This document shows, piece by piece, positions 25,077 to 34,065 of a DNA stretch of 64,000 nt. The DNA lies in NCBI RefSeq assembly GCF_029846175.1, contig NZ_JARWAC010000004.1, positions 124,001 to 188,000 of the forward strand. The letters are read 5' to 3'. This DNA comes from Sphaerisporangium sp. TRM90804 (lineage in GTDB: Bacteria; Actinomycetota; Actinomycetes; Streptosporangiales; Streptosporangiaceae). Below the pieces are notes generated by a model. The model was not told where the DNA came from. It did not search any database and was given only the letters and a program-made list of their open reading frames with translations. The translations under genes were made by a program, and so were the position numbers. The number at the start of each line of letters is the position of its first letter. The first letter of the stretch is position 1.

Positions 25077-26072
25077 CTAACCCACGAACTCGTCGAGCTT
25101 CACCGCGATGCCGGACCGCTGCTCGACGCCGAGCTTGCGCAGGATGCGCGAGACGTGGCCCTTGATGGTCGACTCGGTGACGAACACCGCGGCGGCGATC
25201 TCCTTGTTGGTCATGCCGCCGCGGGCGATGAGGAGGGCGATCTCGCGTTCCTTGGACGACAGGGAGTTGAGCAGCGTCTCGGCGTGCACCGAGGGGCGCG
25301 AGATGATGTCCATGGTCTCGGTCTGGGCCTGCTCGCACCGCCGCCGCAGCTCACGCACCAGGCCGTAGAGCTCGCGCTCGCCCACCGGCACCGCGTCCTC
25401 GACCGCGCAGATCCGCGCGTGCAGCGACCGCAGGATCTCCGAGACGTCCTGGACGACCTCCACCACCGACGGCTGCTCGCCCTGCGGGGTCCCGGCCGGG
25501 ACCTCCAGCTCCTCGCGGTTGAGGTCGTCCTCACGCTCGCGGGCCAGCACGGTCGACACCGAGCGCGCCGTCCACTCGAAGGCCCGGACGTGCTCGCGGG
25601 TGTAGGCGCGGGGCTGGTACGTCTGGATGGAGGCCAGGCCGATGATCGCGGGCCCCTCCTCCCGCTTGTCGAAGACGGGGATCGTCACGGCGTCGGCGGA
25701 GGCGCGCCGCTCGTCGCCGAACGACACGCCGTGCCGCAGCAGGGCGCCGTTGTCCTCGGCGTAGGTGTACGGCCGCCGATGCGCCAGGATGAACGCGGCC
25801 TGACCCCCGGGCCCGTACCCCAGCACCTCCGGCGGGACGAACTCCTTGGTCTGGAGGGTGTCGTCGAAGGTGTACGGGTAGACGATCTTGCGTCCCTCCC
25901 GGTAGAAGCCCACGTAGAAGGCTTGGACGCTGCAGATCGTCCCCATGGCGAAACGCCAGTAGTCGAACAGGGCGTGGTGGTTGCCCATACGGGCGCGAAT
26001 CCCCCGGTCCGCCTGGCTCAGCACCGCGGCGACCTCGGGGGAGAACCCCGTGCTCGAACGAGGCAGGGACAC
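25077..26072 (-). CDS. LuxR-family regulator with GAF-like sensor domain
   Basis: A 331-residue protein. The N-terminal ~170 residues look like a GAF domain (CSVQAFYVGFYREGRKIVYPY, then ADAVTIPVFDKREEGPAIIGLASI). A helical linker with a possible coiled coil follows (ELYGLVRELRRRCEQAQTE). The C-terminal LuxR helix-turn-helix is LSSKEREIALLIARGGMTNK followed by ESTIKGHVSRILRKLGV. There is no receiver domain, so it probably senses a small molecule. The GTG at 26072 has GGAGG four bases upstream. Confidence 0.88.
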   Translation of the reverse strand: MSLPRSSTGFSPEVAAVLSQADRGIRARMGNHHALFDYWRFAMGTICSVQAFYVGFYREGRKIVYPYTFDDTLQTKEFVPPEVLGYGPGGQAAFILAHRRPYTYAEDNGALLRHGVSFGDERRASADAVTIPVFDKREEGPAIIGLASIQTYQPRAYTREHVRAFEWTARSVSTVLAREREDDLNREELEVPAGTPQGEQPSVVEVVQDVSEILRSLHARICAVEDAVPVGERELYGLVRELRRRCEQAQTETMDIISRPSVHAETLLNSLSSKEREIALLIARGGMTNKEIAAAVFVTESTIKGHVSRILRKLGVEQRSGIAVKLDEFVG

Positions 26073-26548
26073 CCGTCCTCCATGACTGACTTCGGTGCGG
26101 CCGATACCCGGTACCTGATACCCGATTAACGAACGTATACGGCATTACCGACAAAGCGAGCTTCACCGGTATTTCCGGATTTGCTATGACCTAGATCATA
26201 GAATGGTACGCCCACCGCCGCACGACCGGAAGGCCACGAGAGGGCGCCGGCCCCGCCACCTCGCATGATGCGATTCCGTTATGTCGCGCGTCGCCATCCG
26301 GCCGCCCCGGGTGACGGCGCCCGGCATGTCGCCCACCGGACCTCGTGCCGCGACGGCGTACCGCACTCGCGTGCGCGCCGCCCGGGGCCAACGGGCGCGG
26401 GACTTTCATCTTCCTCCGGTGCGGACAATCGATTACCTTTGGTAGTCGCATGACTACACGCCGCAATGGCGTCCGCGTCGAGTCGTCGCGCGGTTTCCCG
26501 ATAGCGCCGGGTGCCGATATCCCCCTGCGAAACCAAAAAGGGACGCAA
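26073..26548. other. Long intergenic region with operator-like repeats
   Basis: 476 bases between the divergent GAF-LuxR and XRE genes, with no credible gene. It holds direct repeats GATACCCG (26103 and 26117), a GTATAC palindrome near 26136, the imperfect palindrome at 26184-26201, and an AT-richer stretch before the XRE gene. GGGA at 26540-26543 is the XRE ribosome binding site. Confidence 0.5.
26184..26201. promoter_or_regulatory. Operator-like palindrome CTATGA-N6-TCATAG
   Basis: An 18-bp imperfect palindrome (16 of 18 positions symmetric, with a central CTAG) about 110 bases upstream of the GAF-LuxR start, in an AT-rich pocket. Confidence 0.4.
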
Positions 26549-27376
26549 ATGCCACATATGACGAAACTCAATCCCGAGGACTCCGCGCGCGCCCGATTCG
26601 CGTACGAGCTCCAGCGTCACCGCCTCATGGCCCACCTGACCCAGGGGCAGCTCGGCCGTCGCATGGGGTTCTCCGGCAGCCTGGTCGGCGCCGTGGAGAA
26701 CCTCAAGCGCACGCCCAGCGAGGACTTCGCCCGGCGCTGCGACCGCGCCCTCCAGCTCGACGGCGTGCTCTCGGCGCTGCACGTCGAAGGCTGGCCGCCG
26801 CCTCCCCCGGTGCCCGAGCACTTCCGCAACTGGACGCTGGAGGAGCGCCGCGCCACGGCGCTGCAGATCTGGGATCCACTGCTGGTGCCCGGCATCTTCC
26901 AGATCGAGCAGTACGCCCGGCGGGTGTTCGAGCGCGCGCCCGGCATCACCCCCGAAGAGGTCGAGGAGCGTCTCGTCGGCAGGATGCAGCGCAAGAACAT
27001 CCTTTCCCAGGAAAAGCCCCCCATGATCCTCAGCATCATCGACGAAGGCGTTCTCCGCCGGCCGATCGGCGGCCCCGAAGTGATGCGCCGGCAAATGGAA
27101 TACCTCCTCGAAATCGCGCACCATCCCCGGGTGACCATACAGATAGTTCCCTTCGAGGCCGAGGCCGTTCCAGGGTTACTGGCCGCTTTTGTTATAGCCG
27201 AACAGCGCGGCACTCCATATGCGGTATATGTGGATTCCATACCTGACGGACGAACGCTGACCGAACGAGGGGTGATCGCATCGCTGACCGCGCGTTACGA
27301 CGCCATCAGAGCGGAGGCGTACCCGACATCGCTCTCCCTCAAAGTCATCCAGCAAACCGCCGAAAGATGGACTTGA
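26549..27376 (+). CDS. XRE-family regulator with DUF5753 domain
   Basis: A 275-residue protein. The N-terminal helix-turn-helix is MAHLTQGQLGRRMGFSGSLV followed by GAVENLKRTPSEDFARRCD. The C-terminal domain is DUF5753, recognisable from WDPLLVPGIFQIEQYARRVF and VTIQIVPFEAEAVPGLLAAF. These proteins are abundant in morphologically complex actinomycetes, nearly always with a DUF397 partner, and influence development and antibiotic production (e.g. the BldB/WhiJ-type pairs). The DUF397 frame starts 10 bases before its stop. ATG 26558 is an alternative start. Confidence 0.92.
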   Translation: MPHMTKLNPEDSARARFAYELQRHRLMAHLTQGQLGRRMGFSGSLVGAVENLKRTPSEDFARRCDRALQLDGVLSALHVEGWPPPPPVPEHFRNWTLEERRATALQIWDPLLVPGIFQIEQYARRVFERAPGITPEEVEERLVGRMQRKNILSQEKPPMILSIIDEGVLRRPIGGPEVMRRQMEYLLEIAHHPRVTIQIVPFEAEAVPGLLAAFVIAEQRGTPYAVYVDSIPDGRTLTERGVIASLTARYDAIRAEAYPTSLSLKVIQQTAERWT

Positions 27377-28281
27377 GCCGGGCGAACTGGCGTAAATCCA
27401 GATTCAGCGGGGACACCGGCGGTCACTGCGTCGAGGTGGCGAGCAACCTGGCGGGCGTGGTGGCGGTCCGCGACTCCAAGAACCCCGGCGCGCCCGCCGT
27501 TGTCACCAGTCGCGGTGAATGGGGATTATTCGTAAGAACCGTAAAAATCGGGCGTACTTCCTCCTCGACGACCAACCCGTTCCACGGAACTTCCAGGGGG
27601 AGCCGATTAACCGGCGTCGGCCGCCAGCCCGCCCGACTTAACCGCATTTTCGGCATTCTTACCATTCCACCGAATTCACCGCCCGCCGTCCGGCTCTCCC
27701 CGGCGGCCCGGCGCCCGCTCTCACCCGCTGGTACACGGCTGGTCAGGGCGGCTCATGCCGGTGACAATGATCAGATGAGCATCCGAGTGGCCGGCGTCCA
27801 CGAGCTTCCCGTCCTCCAGGAGATCGAGCGCGCGGCCGGCCGGCCCTTCCGCGACATCGGCATGTCGGCCGTCGCCGAGGACGAGCCCTTGGCCCTCGAC
27901 GTGCTCGCGGGCTACCAGCGCGAGGGACGCGCGTGGGTGCGGGTCGACGCCGGCGACCGTCCCGTCGCCTACCTCATCGCCGGTCTCGTCGACGGCAACC
28001 TGCACATCGAACAGGTGTCGGTGCACCCGGCCTCGGCGCACCGCGGCATGGGGCGCTCGCTCATCGACCACGCCGCCGCGTACGCCAAGGAGCAGGCCCT
28101 GCCCGCCCTCACGTTGATCACCTTCACCCGGGTGCCGTGGAACGCCCCCTACTACGAGCGCTGCGGCTTCTGGTGCCTCGACGACGCCGAGCTCACCCCC
28201 GGCCTGCGGGCCCTGCGCCGCCACGAGGCCGAGCTCGGCCTCGACCGCTGGCCGCGCGTGTGCATGCGACGCGACCTGTGA
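27367..28281 (+). CDS. DUF397 frame reading through into the GNAT gene
   Basis: The first ~62 residues are a standard DUF397 protein: NWRKSRFSGDTGGHCVEVA, VAVRDSKNP and a terminal EWGLFVRTVKIG. Such proteins usually stop right after this point. Here no stop occurs, and the frame stays open through ~75 codons of mixed codon use with many A/T third positions (27556-27774), then continues in the frame of the GNAT gene. Either a real DUF397-linker-GNAT fusion is made, or a lost stop created a chance read-through. It overlaps the XRE gene by 10 bases, as usual for the pair. Confidence 0.6.
   Translation: MDLSRANWRKSRFSGDTGGHCVEVASNLAGVVAVRDSKNPGAPAVVTSRGEWGLFVRTVKIGRTSSSTTNPFHGTSRGSRLTGVGRQPARLNRIFGILTIPPNSPPAVRLSPAARRPLSPAGTRLVRAAHAGDNDQMSIRVAGVHELPVLQEIERAAGRPFRDIGMSAVAEDEPLALDVLAGYQREGRAWVRVDAGDRPVAYLIAGLVDGNLHIEQVSVHPASAHRGMGRSLIDHAAAYAKEQALPALTLITFTRVPWNAPYYERCGFWCLDDAELTPGLRALRRHEAELGLDRWPRVCMRRDL
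27775..28281 (+). CDS. GNAT-family N-acetyltransferase
   Basis: A 168-residue acyltransferase fold. The acetyl-CoA motif A is IEQVSVHPASAHRGMGRSLI (QxxGxG-like R-G-M-G-R-S), followed by ALTLITFTRVPWNAPYYERC, the motif B region. The substrate is unknown. The ATG at 27775 is the natural start because the preceding ~75 codons look non-coding, although the frame is open into the DUF397 segment. Confidence 0.85.
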   Translation: MSIRVAGVHELPVLQEIERAAGRPFRDIGMSAVAEDEPLALDVLAGYQREGRAWVRVDAGDRPVAYLIAGLVDGNLHIEQVSVHPASAHRGMGRSLIDHAAAYAKEQALPALTLITFTRVPWNAPYYERCGFWCLDDAELTPGLRALRRHEAELGLDRWPRVCMRRDL

Positions 28282-28346
28282 CGACGCCCTCCCGGTAGGG
28301 AAGGGCCGCGGAGCCGGGCGCGTCGGCACTGGGCGATTTATGCTGG

Positions 28347-31300
28347 ATGCACGACGCCATGGAGCCACCCTCATCGATGACGATCGGCCGGGAAGTGACG
28401 ACAGCACCGCCTTCCGCACCGGGAGAACCGCAGCGTTCACCCTCCGCCGGGCCCGGGCGCGCCGCGGAACTCCCCGGCGTGTCGCCGCTGCCGCCGGGCG
28501 CGTCGCCCCCGCCCGGCGACCCCGAGGAGAGCTACCGGCGCTCCTACGAGGGGGTCCGCGACTTCCTGCGGGTCTTCGACCAGATGCGCGTCCGCCCCAC
28601 CTGGCGCAACGGTGACGTCCCTCTGCCCGTGCTGTGGGTCGCGGGAAGGTACACGGCGACGGCGGCGGTGGCCCAGGAGCTGGAGGCCCGCTGCGACGGC
28701 ACCCCGTTCGCGCATCTCGGCCCCTCCCCCGACCCCGCCGAGGGGCCGCTCCCGGCCGGGAACCGGCACGCCCCGCCGTACGCCGCGGTGGTGGCCTGGC
28801 TCCGGCAGGCCACCCGCGACCTGGCGGCCGTCGCCCCGCCCGGCGAGGCCCACCTGCGCTTTCCGCTGCTCGCGCAGGTGCTGTGGCTGCTCGACCTGCA
28901 GATCGACGAGGTCGAGCCCGACCGCCTGCACGATGGCGTCAAGCGAGCCGTCCGGCAGCGCCGGCGGCAGATCGGCGGCGGCACCGCCCAGGACCGGCGC
29001 AACTTCTGGGCGAACGTGCGGGCCTACGCCGAGGGCCCGCTGCCGGCCTGGGCCGCCGCGGCCGCGCTGCTCAGCGCGGGGTGGGCCGACCAGCTCAGCA
29101 CGCTGCTCGGCGTCTGCGCGATCTTGGCCGGTCTGGTCATCGGAGCGGTCCACGTGCTGCTGTTGTCGCGCAGCTGGGCCGGGCGGCGCCGCTACGGGTG
29201 GTTCTGCCGCCAGCCGTACCTCATCCCCGGCGAGCGCCGCAACCAGCCGACCGACTTCACCAGGTTCGCGGTCCGCGTCCTGCAGGCCCGCCGCCGCGCC
29301 ACCGCCGTCCCGGCCGCCGAGGTCGCGGCCGTCTGGGCGGCGGCCGCCACCCGGCCGCCCGCGGACCCGCCCGCGCCCGCTCCGCTCTCGATCGTCGAGG
29401 GCGTGCCGGAGGCCCCGGAGGAGAGCGCGGAGGACCGCAAGGTCCCGGAGGCGGCGCAGGCCGCCGAGGGCATCGAGCACCTGCTGGTCAACGCCTTCCT
29501 GGAGGACCTGCGACAGGGGTACGAGCGGCGGCCGTGGAAGGTGTGGCGGCGGGTCGCTTGGGCCCGCACCTCCTACCCCGTGCTGCTGGCGGACGGCGGC
29601 GCGGGCCACCTGGTCGCCCGGGTGGAGGAGGTCCGCGCCGGCACCTGCCTGCCCGACCCGCTGCTGGTCGTCCTGGCCGGGCCCGCCGAGCGGCCCCCCG
29701 CGTTCCCGCGCCCCGGGGGGGCCGGGGGCGACGCGGCGGGCGCCGTCGTCCCGGCCGGGCGGCCGGAGCAGGCCGAGAGACTGTGGCGGCGCTGGCGCGG
29801 CGACCTCGCCCGCGACCGTGCCATCGGGTCGGCCCGGGTGCTACGCGTCGACATGCGGCCGCAGGACGCCCCGCTGTTCGAGACGGTCACCGTGCCGGTG
29901 CGCGGGCGCCGGCGCCCGCTGCTGGCGCATCCGGTGCTGCCATGGCTGGCGGTCGCGGCCGTGGTGACGCTCTCACTGGTCAACGTCGTCGCGACCGCCG
30001 CGAGCAACTGCGGGCCCGACATCCGCAGGGCGGCCACCGGCGAGTGCGTCGGGCTGGGCGAGGACGGCTTCGTCTACGCCCCGCAGCTCGCCCGGGTGCT
30101 CGGGGCTATCGACGAGAACAACGAGGCCGTCCTGTCCTCCGGGCGTCCGTACGCCACGGTGGTCTACTTCGGCAAGCTGACCGTCCAGGGCGAGGCGAGG
30201 ATCGGCCTCACCGACCCGCTCACCGACATCCACGGGGAGCTGGCCGGCATCACCATGGCGCAGGACAGGCTGATCGCCAACAGCGGGGACGGCAGCAAGC
30301 TCCAGATGCGGGTGCTGGTGGCCAACGCGGGAGCCGACTTCCGCTACGCCGAGCAGGTGGCGGGGGACGTGCTCCGGCAGGCCCGGCGCGACCCGTCGGT
30401 GGTGGGCGTCGTCGGGCTGGGGGAGAGCCGCCCGCAGGTCCAGAAGGCCATCCAGCTCCTCGGCCGCACCGCCCTGCCCGTGATCACCACGACGGCCACC
30501 TTCGACGACCTCGGGCGCCGCGGCGACGCCTTCATCCCCTCGTTCTTCCCGCTGGCCCCGCCCAACAGCGAACTCGCCGCCACGGCCGCCCGCTGGGCCC
30601 GCGCCGGCCTGCCCGGGCGCGAGGTGCCGCCCGCGCGGACGGCCGTCGTCTTCGCCGACACCAGCGTCGCCGACCTGCTGGGCCGCGACCTCGGGGCCAG
30701 GTTCGCCCGCGCGTTCGGCGACGGCGCGAGGACGGTCGGGTACGCCAACGCCGCGGAGCTGGAGACCCGGGTCGGCGAGGTGTGCTCGGCCCAGGGCGGC
30801 GGCGAGCCCGATCTCGCCTACTACGCCGGCAGGTCGGCGCAGTTCGGCGCGTTCATCGACGCGATCTCCAAGTCGCAGTGCCACCGGCTCACGGTGCTGG
30901 CCAACGACGACGTCACCCAGTACGTCAACGACCACGCCCCGCAGCTCGGGGCGAACAACCGGGTGCGGGTGATGTACGTCGCCCTGGCGTCTCCCAACGC
31001 CTGGGAGGCGGTGCCCCGGCAGTTCCGGACCGACTTCTACCAGCGGTTCGACGCCTTCCTCGCCTCGCTCGGCATGAAGGGGCTGCCCGCCATCGAGCTG
31101 CCGTCCAGGGAGTACGCGGTGCAGGCGCGCGACGCCGCCGAGACGCTGATGCAGGCCGCCCAGGCCGCCTACACGGGCCAGGGCGGCCCGGCGGCCCCGC
31201 CGGGCGATCCCGGGGTGGTCGACCGTGGCGGGGTCCTGCTGGCCCTGGAGAAGCTGGAGGAGATCGACGGCGACAGCGGCCTGGTCAAGCTGCACGGCGC

Positions 31301-31436
31301 CGGCGACGGCGCGCACGCGCTCGACCGCCCGGTGCTGCTCGTGGCCGTGGACCCCGACGGCCGCCAGGTGGTGGTCCGCCAGTGCGGCCGCCTGTACGCC
31401 CAGCAGCCGCCGAGCCCGACCTGCGGGCGCCCGTAG
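28347..31436 (+). CDS. Large membrane protein with periplasmic-binding-like outer domain
   Basis: A 1029-residue protein. After a ~60-residue Pro-rich start comes a cytosolic region (LPVLWVAGRYTATAAVAQEL resembles the first strand and loop of a P-loop NTPase, but no GK[ST] is present). Two hydrophobic helices lie at ~231-276 (LLSAGWADQLSTLLGVCAIL region), then a second cytosolic region to ~520, and a further membrane helix at ~526-552 (LAVAAVVTLSLVNVVATAAS). The C-terminal ~480 residues outside the membrane resemble a type I periplasmic-binding / branched-chain amino-acid receptor fold (VVGVVGLGESRPQVQKAIQL, TTATFDDLGRRGDAFIPSFF). The function is unknown; a ligand-gated sensor is an inference. 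TATGCT at 28339 may be a -10; the ATG at 28359 is an alternative start. Confidence 0.75.
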   Translation: MHDAMEPPSSMTIGREVTTAPPSAPGEPQRSPSAGPGRAAELPGVSPLPPGASPPPGDPEESYRRSYEGVRDFLRVFDQMRVRPTWRNGDVPLPVLWVAGRYTATAAVAQELEARCDGTPFAHLGPSPDPAEGPLPAGNRHAPPYAAVVAWLRQATRDLAAVAPPGEAHLRFPLLAQVLWLLDLQIDEVEPDRLHDGVKRAVRQRRRQIGGGTAQDRRNFWANVRAYAEGPLPAWAAAAALLSAGWADQLSTLLGVCAILAGLVIGAVHVLLLSRSWAGRRRYGWFCRQPYLIPGERRNQPTDFTRFAVRVLQARRRATAVPAAEVAAVWAAAATRPPADPPAPAPLSIVEGVPEAPEESAEDRKVPEAAQAAEGIEHLLVNAFLEDLRQGYERRPWKVWRRVAWARTSYPVLLADGGAGHLVARVEEVRAGTCLPDPLLVVLAGPAERPPAFPRPGGAGGDAAGAVVPAGRPEQAERLWRRWRGDLARDRAIGSARVLRVDMRPQDAPLFETVTVPVRGRRRPLLAHPVLPWLAVAAVVTLSLVNVVATAASNCGPDIRRAATGECVGLGEDGFVYAPQLARVLGAIDENNEAVLSSGRPYATVVYFGKLTVQGEARIGLTDPLTDIHGELAGITMAQDRLIANSGDGSKLQMRVLVANAGADFRYAEQVAGDVLRQARRDPSVVGVVGLGESRPQVQKAIQLLGRTALPVITTTATFDDLGRRGDAFIPSFFPLAPPNSELAATAARWARAGLPGREVPPARTAVVFADTSVADLLGRDLGARFARAFGDGARTVGYANAAELETRVGEVCSAQGGGEPDLAYYAGRSAQFGAFIDAISKSQCHRLTVLANDDVTQYVNDHAPQLGANNRVRVMYVALASPNAWEAVPRQFRTDFYQRFDAFLASLGMKGLPAIELPSREYAVQARDAAETLMQAAQAAYTGQGGPAAPPGDPGVVDRGGVLLALEKLEEIDGDSGLVKLHGAGDGAHALDRPVLLVAVDPDGRQVVVRQCGRLYAQQPPSPTCGRP

Positions 31437-31445
31437 CCCGGCCGG

Positions 31446-31877
31446 TCAGATCTGGCCGGTGACCGTGGTGCCCTCGCCGACCACGCTGTTGACGGTGATC
31501 GTGCCGCCGACCTCGCTGAAGCGGCGTTTCATCGTGTCGATCCCCCGTCCGGTGCGCCCGGGCGCGAACCCGACGCCGTTGTCGCTGACGGTCAGCCGCA
31601 GGCCGCCGCGGCCGGTGGTGAGGGCGAACGAGAGGGTGTGGGCGCCGCTGTGCCGCTCGACGTTGGCGAGAGCCTCACGCACGACGGCGTAGACGGCGTC
31701 CGCCACAGGGCCGGTGACGTTCTCCTTGGGCATCGCCCAGACCTCGACCGTGAGCCCCGTGCGATCCGACCACTCGGTCAGGTAGTCCTCGACGGCCTGA
31801 GCCAGACTCCGTCCTTCGCGCATGCGCAACTCTTCGAACAACTGCCCCAACCCTCCTGGGCGCACCGCTCCGGGCAT
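31446..31877 (-). CDS. Histidine-kinase-type ATPase domain protein, no H-box
   Basis: A 143-residue protein that is essentially the catalytic half of a NarX/DesK kinase. It has the N-box VVREALANVERHSGA, G1 box DNGVGF, G2 box GRGIDTMKRR and a final GEGTTVTGQI. The HisKA_3 phospho-acceptor helix and any sensor are absent. It could be an anti-sigma-type or partner ATPase, or the remnant of a longer kinase. Its stop is only 9 bases from the stop of the convergent 1029-residue gene. The ATG at 31823 is an alternative start. Confidence 0.65.
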   Translation of the reverse strand: MPGAVRPGGLGQLFEELRMREGRSLAQAVEDYLTEWSDRTGLTVEVWAMPKENVTGPVADAVYAVVREALANVERHSGAHTLSFALTTGRGGLRLTVSDNGVGFAPGRTGRGIDTMKRRFSEVGGTITVNSVVGEGTTVTGQI

Positions 31878-32076
31878 CGTGGTCCCGGCCCCACCGCGTC
31901 CCGTGGACGAAGGTCCACTTATGACGCTACCGGCGCGTGCTCAACGAGCGATTGAGATCCGTTTGGCGGGGATCGGCGGCCCGCCCGGGCCGTGACAGAC
32001 CCCGCACACCGTGTCATGCCCCACCCTCCTGCATGCCACGCTACCTGCACCGGGGCGCCGGCGCGCCGAGAGGCCG

Positions 32077-34065
32077 CTACCTGCGGTCGTTGCGTTCGAG
32101 GCGGGCGAGGTAGTCGTTGTAGGCGTCCAGCTCGGCGTCGCCGGTGCCGCCCTCCTTGGCGGCGCGCGCGTCGGCGCGGCGGTCGGCGCGCCGGGCGTGG
32201 CGCTCGTCGTCGCGGTACCACTGGAAGGCGAGCGCGATCAGGACGATCAGCGTGGGGATCTCGCCGAAGGCCCAGGCGATGGCCCCGCCGGTGCTCTGGT
32301 CGGACAGCGCGGAGGCCCCCCAGGTGCGGCCGAGCTGGTCGTACCACCCGGAGGCCAGCACCGTGCCCATGTTCATCAGCGCGATGCCGAAGAACGCGTG
32401 GAACGGCATGGTGACGAACAGCAGCAGGAGCCGCCCGACGTACGGCAGCCGGGTGGGCGCCGGGTCGATGCCGATGATCACCCAGAAGAACAGGCATCCG
32501 CTGAGCAGGAAGTGCAGGGTCATCACGATGTGCCCGAGGTGCTCCTCCATGGCCGCCTCGAACAACGGCGTGAAGTACAGGGCGTACGTGGAGACGATGA
32601 ACAGGGCGGTGGCGACGGCGGGGTGGGTGATCACCTTGGCGGCCCGGCTGTGCAGGACCACGGTCAGCCACTCGCGCGGCCCCCGGTCTCCGCGCCGTGC
32701 CACCGGCTTGAGCGCGCGCAGGGCGAGCGTCACCGGGGCGCCCAGCACGAGGAAGATCGGCACGATCATGGACAGCACCATGTGCTCGGCCATGTGCACG
32801 CTGAACAGCACGGGGGCGTAACGCGCGACGCCGGTCTGCGTGACCAGCACCAGGGCGAGCACGCCGATGCCCCAGCTGACCGTTCGGCCGACCGGCCAGC
32901 GGTCGCCGCGGCGCGCCAGCCGTACGACGCCCGCGGCGTAGAGGCCGCCGAGCAGCGCCGCGATCACCGCGAAGAACAGGTCGAACCACCACAGGGTGAG
33001 CAGGTTGCCGACCGAGATCGGCGGCGGGACCAGGTAGCCCAGCAGCTCGAACGCCCGGTCGACCGGCAGGTCGAGCGGCGGCGGCGCGGTGCGTGACAGC
33101 GCCACGGCGACGCCCGTCGCCGCGAGCATGACCAGGGCCTCGGCGGCGGCGAGCCTGGTGAAGGCGCCCGGGCGCCGTGCCGCGACGCCGGGCAGCGTGC
33201 GGCCGCGGTGCCACCAGCCGGCGACGCCCAGCAGGGTGAACAGGGCCGCCTTGACCAGCACCAGCACGCCGTAGGAGGTGGTGAACAGATCTTGGACGGC
33301 GGTGAGGCGGGCCAGCGCGCTGAACAGGCCCGACAGGCCGACGCCGACGAAGCACCACAGCGCCATGCGGGAGAAGCGGTGCGCGGCGACGTCGAGGTGC
33401 GGCTCGCCGCGGAAGGCGTGGGCGCACAGCAGCAGCAGCCCGCCCACCCACAGCGACAGCACCAGCAGGTGCATCGCGACGCTGGTGGTGGCCAGGCCGT
33501 GGTTGGGCGCCGAGGAGGAGTGGCCGGTGAGCGCGGGCGGCAACAGCGTGACCAGCGCCAGCGCCAGCAGGCCGCCGGCGGCGCCCGCGGTGATCGCGCC
33601 CCGGGAGAACAGCGCGAGCGCCGTGGCGAACAGCACGACCAGGGTGAGCGCGATGCCCTGCGAGACCTGGCTGGCGTAGCTGGTCAGCGCCTCGCCGCCG
33701 ACGACCTCGGCGACGGGCAGGCCGAGGGTCTCCGACAGGCTGAACACCATGGTCGAGGCCGCGGCGACCGCCCACACCAGCGCCGCCCACGAAGCTCCCC
33801 GCAGGTAGGCCAGGGCGGACCTGCCGAGCAGGCCCTTGTCGCTGGGCAGCAGGGCGGTGGCGGTGAGCAGCATGCCGACGGTCAGCACGCCGGCGATGTC
33901 CATGGCCAGCTTGGACCCGGGCAGGGCCCAGCGGGTGAGCGTGCCCTCGTCGGGCAGGCCGGGGATGATGCGCGGGGTGGCCGCGCCGCCGGCGAACATC
34001 GCCAGCGCCAGGGCGGCCAGGGCCGCCAGGACGCCGGCGACCGCCAGGCGTGCGGTTCGGCTCAC
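32077..34065 (-). CDS. CopD-CtaG fusion membrane protein
   Basis: A 662-residue polytopic protein. The N-terminal half is a CopD copper-import domain (HLLVLSLWVGGLLLLCAHAF, SRMALWCFVGVGLSGLFSAL). The C-terminal half is a Caa3-type CtaG cytochrome oxidase assembly domain (LFSVHMAEHMVLSMIVPIFL, TLHFLLSGCLFFWVIIGIDP, MPFHAFFGIALMNMG). The many Met and His residues in the helices fit copper handling. The GTG at 34065 overlaps the copC stop in a GTGA, so CopC and this protein are translated together. They probably pass copper to cytochrome c oxidase or into the cell. Confidence 0.92.
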   Translation of the reverse strand: MSRTARLAVAGVLAALAALALAMFAGGAATPRIIPGLPDEGTLTRWALPGSKLAMDIAGVLTVGMLLTATALLPSDKGLLGRSALAYLRGASWAALVWAVAAASTMVFSLSETLGLPVAEVVGGEALTSYASQVSQGIALTLVVLFATALALFSRGAITAGAAGGLLALALVTLLPPALTGHSSSAPNHGLATTSVAMHLLVLSLWVGGLLLLCAHAFRGEPHLDVAAHRFSRMALWCFVGVGLSGLFSALARLTAVQDLFTTSYGVLVLVKAALFTLLGVAGWWHRGRTLPGVAARRPGAFTRLAAAEALVMLAATGVAVALSRTAPPPLDLPVDRAFELLGYLVPPPISVGNLLTLWWFDLFFAVIAALLGGLYAAGVVRLARRGDRWPVGRTVSWGIGVLALVLVTQTGVARYAPVLFSVHMAEHMVLSMIVPIFLVLGAPVTLALRALKPVARRGDRGPREWLTVVLHSRAAKVITHPAVATALFIVSTYALYFTPLFEAAMEEHLGHIVMTLHFLLSGCLFFWVIIGIDPAPTRLPYVGRLLLLFVTMPFHAFFGIALMNMGTVLASGWYDQLGRTWGASALSDQSTGGAIAWAFGEIPTLIVLIALAFQWYRDDERHARRADRRADARAAKEGGTGDAELDAYNDYLARLERNDRR

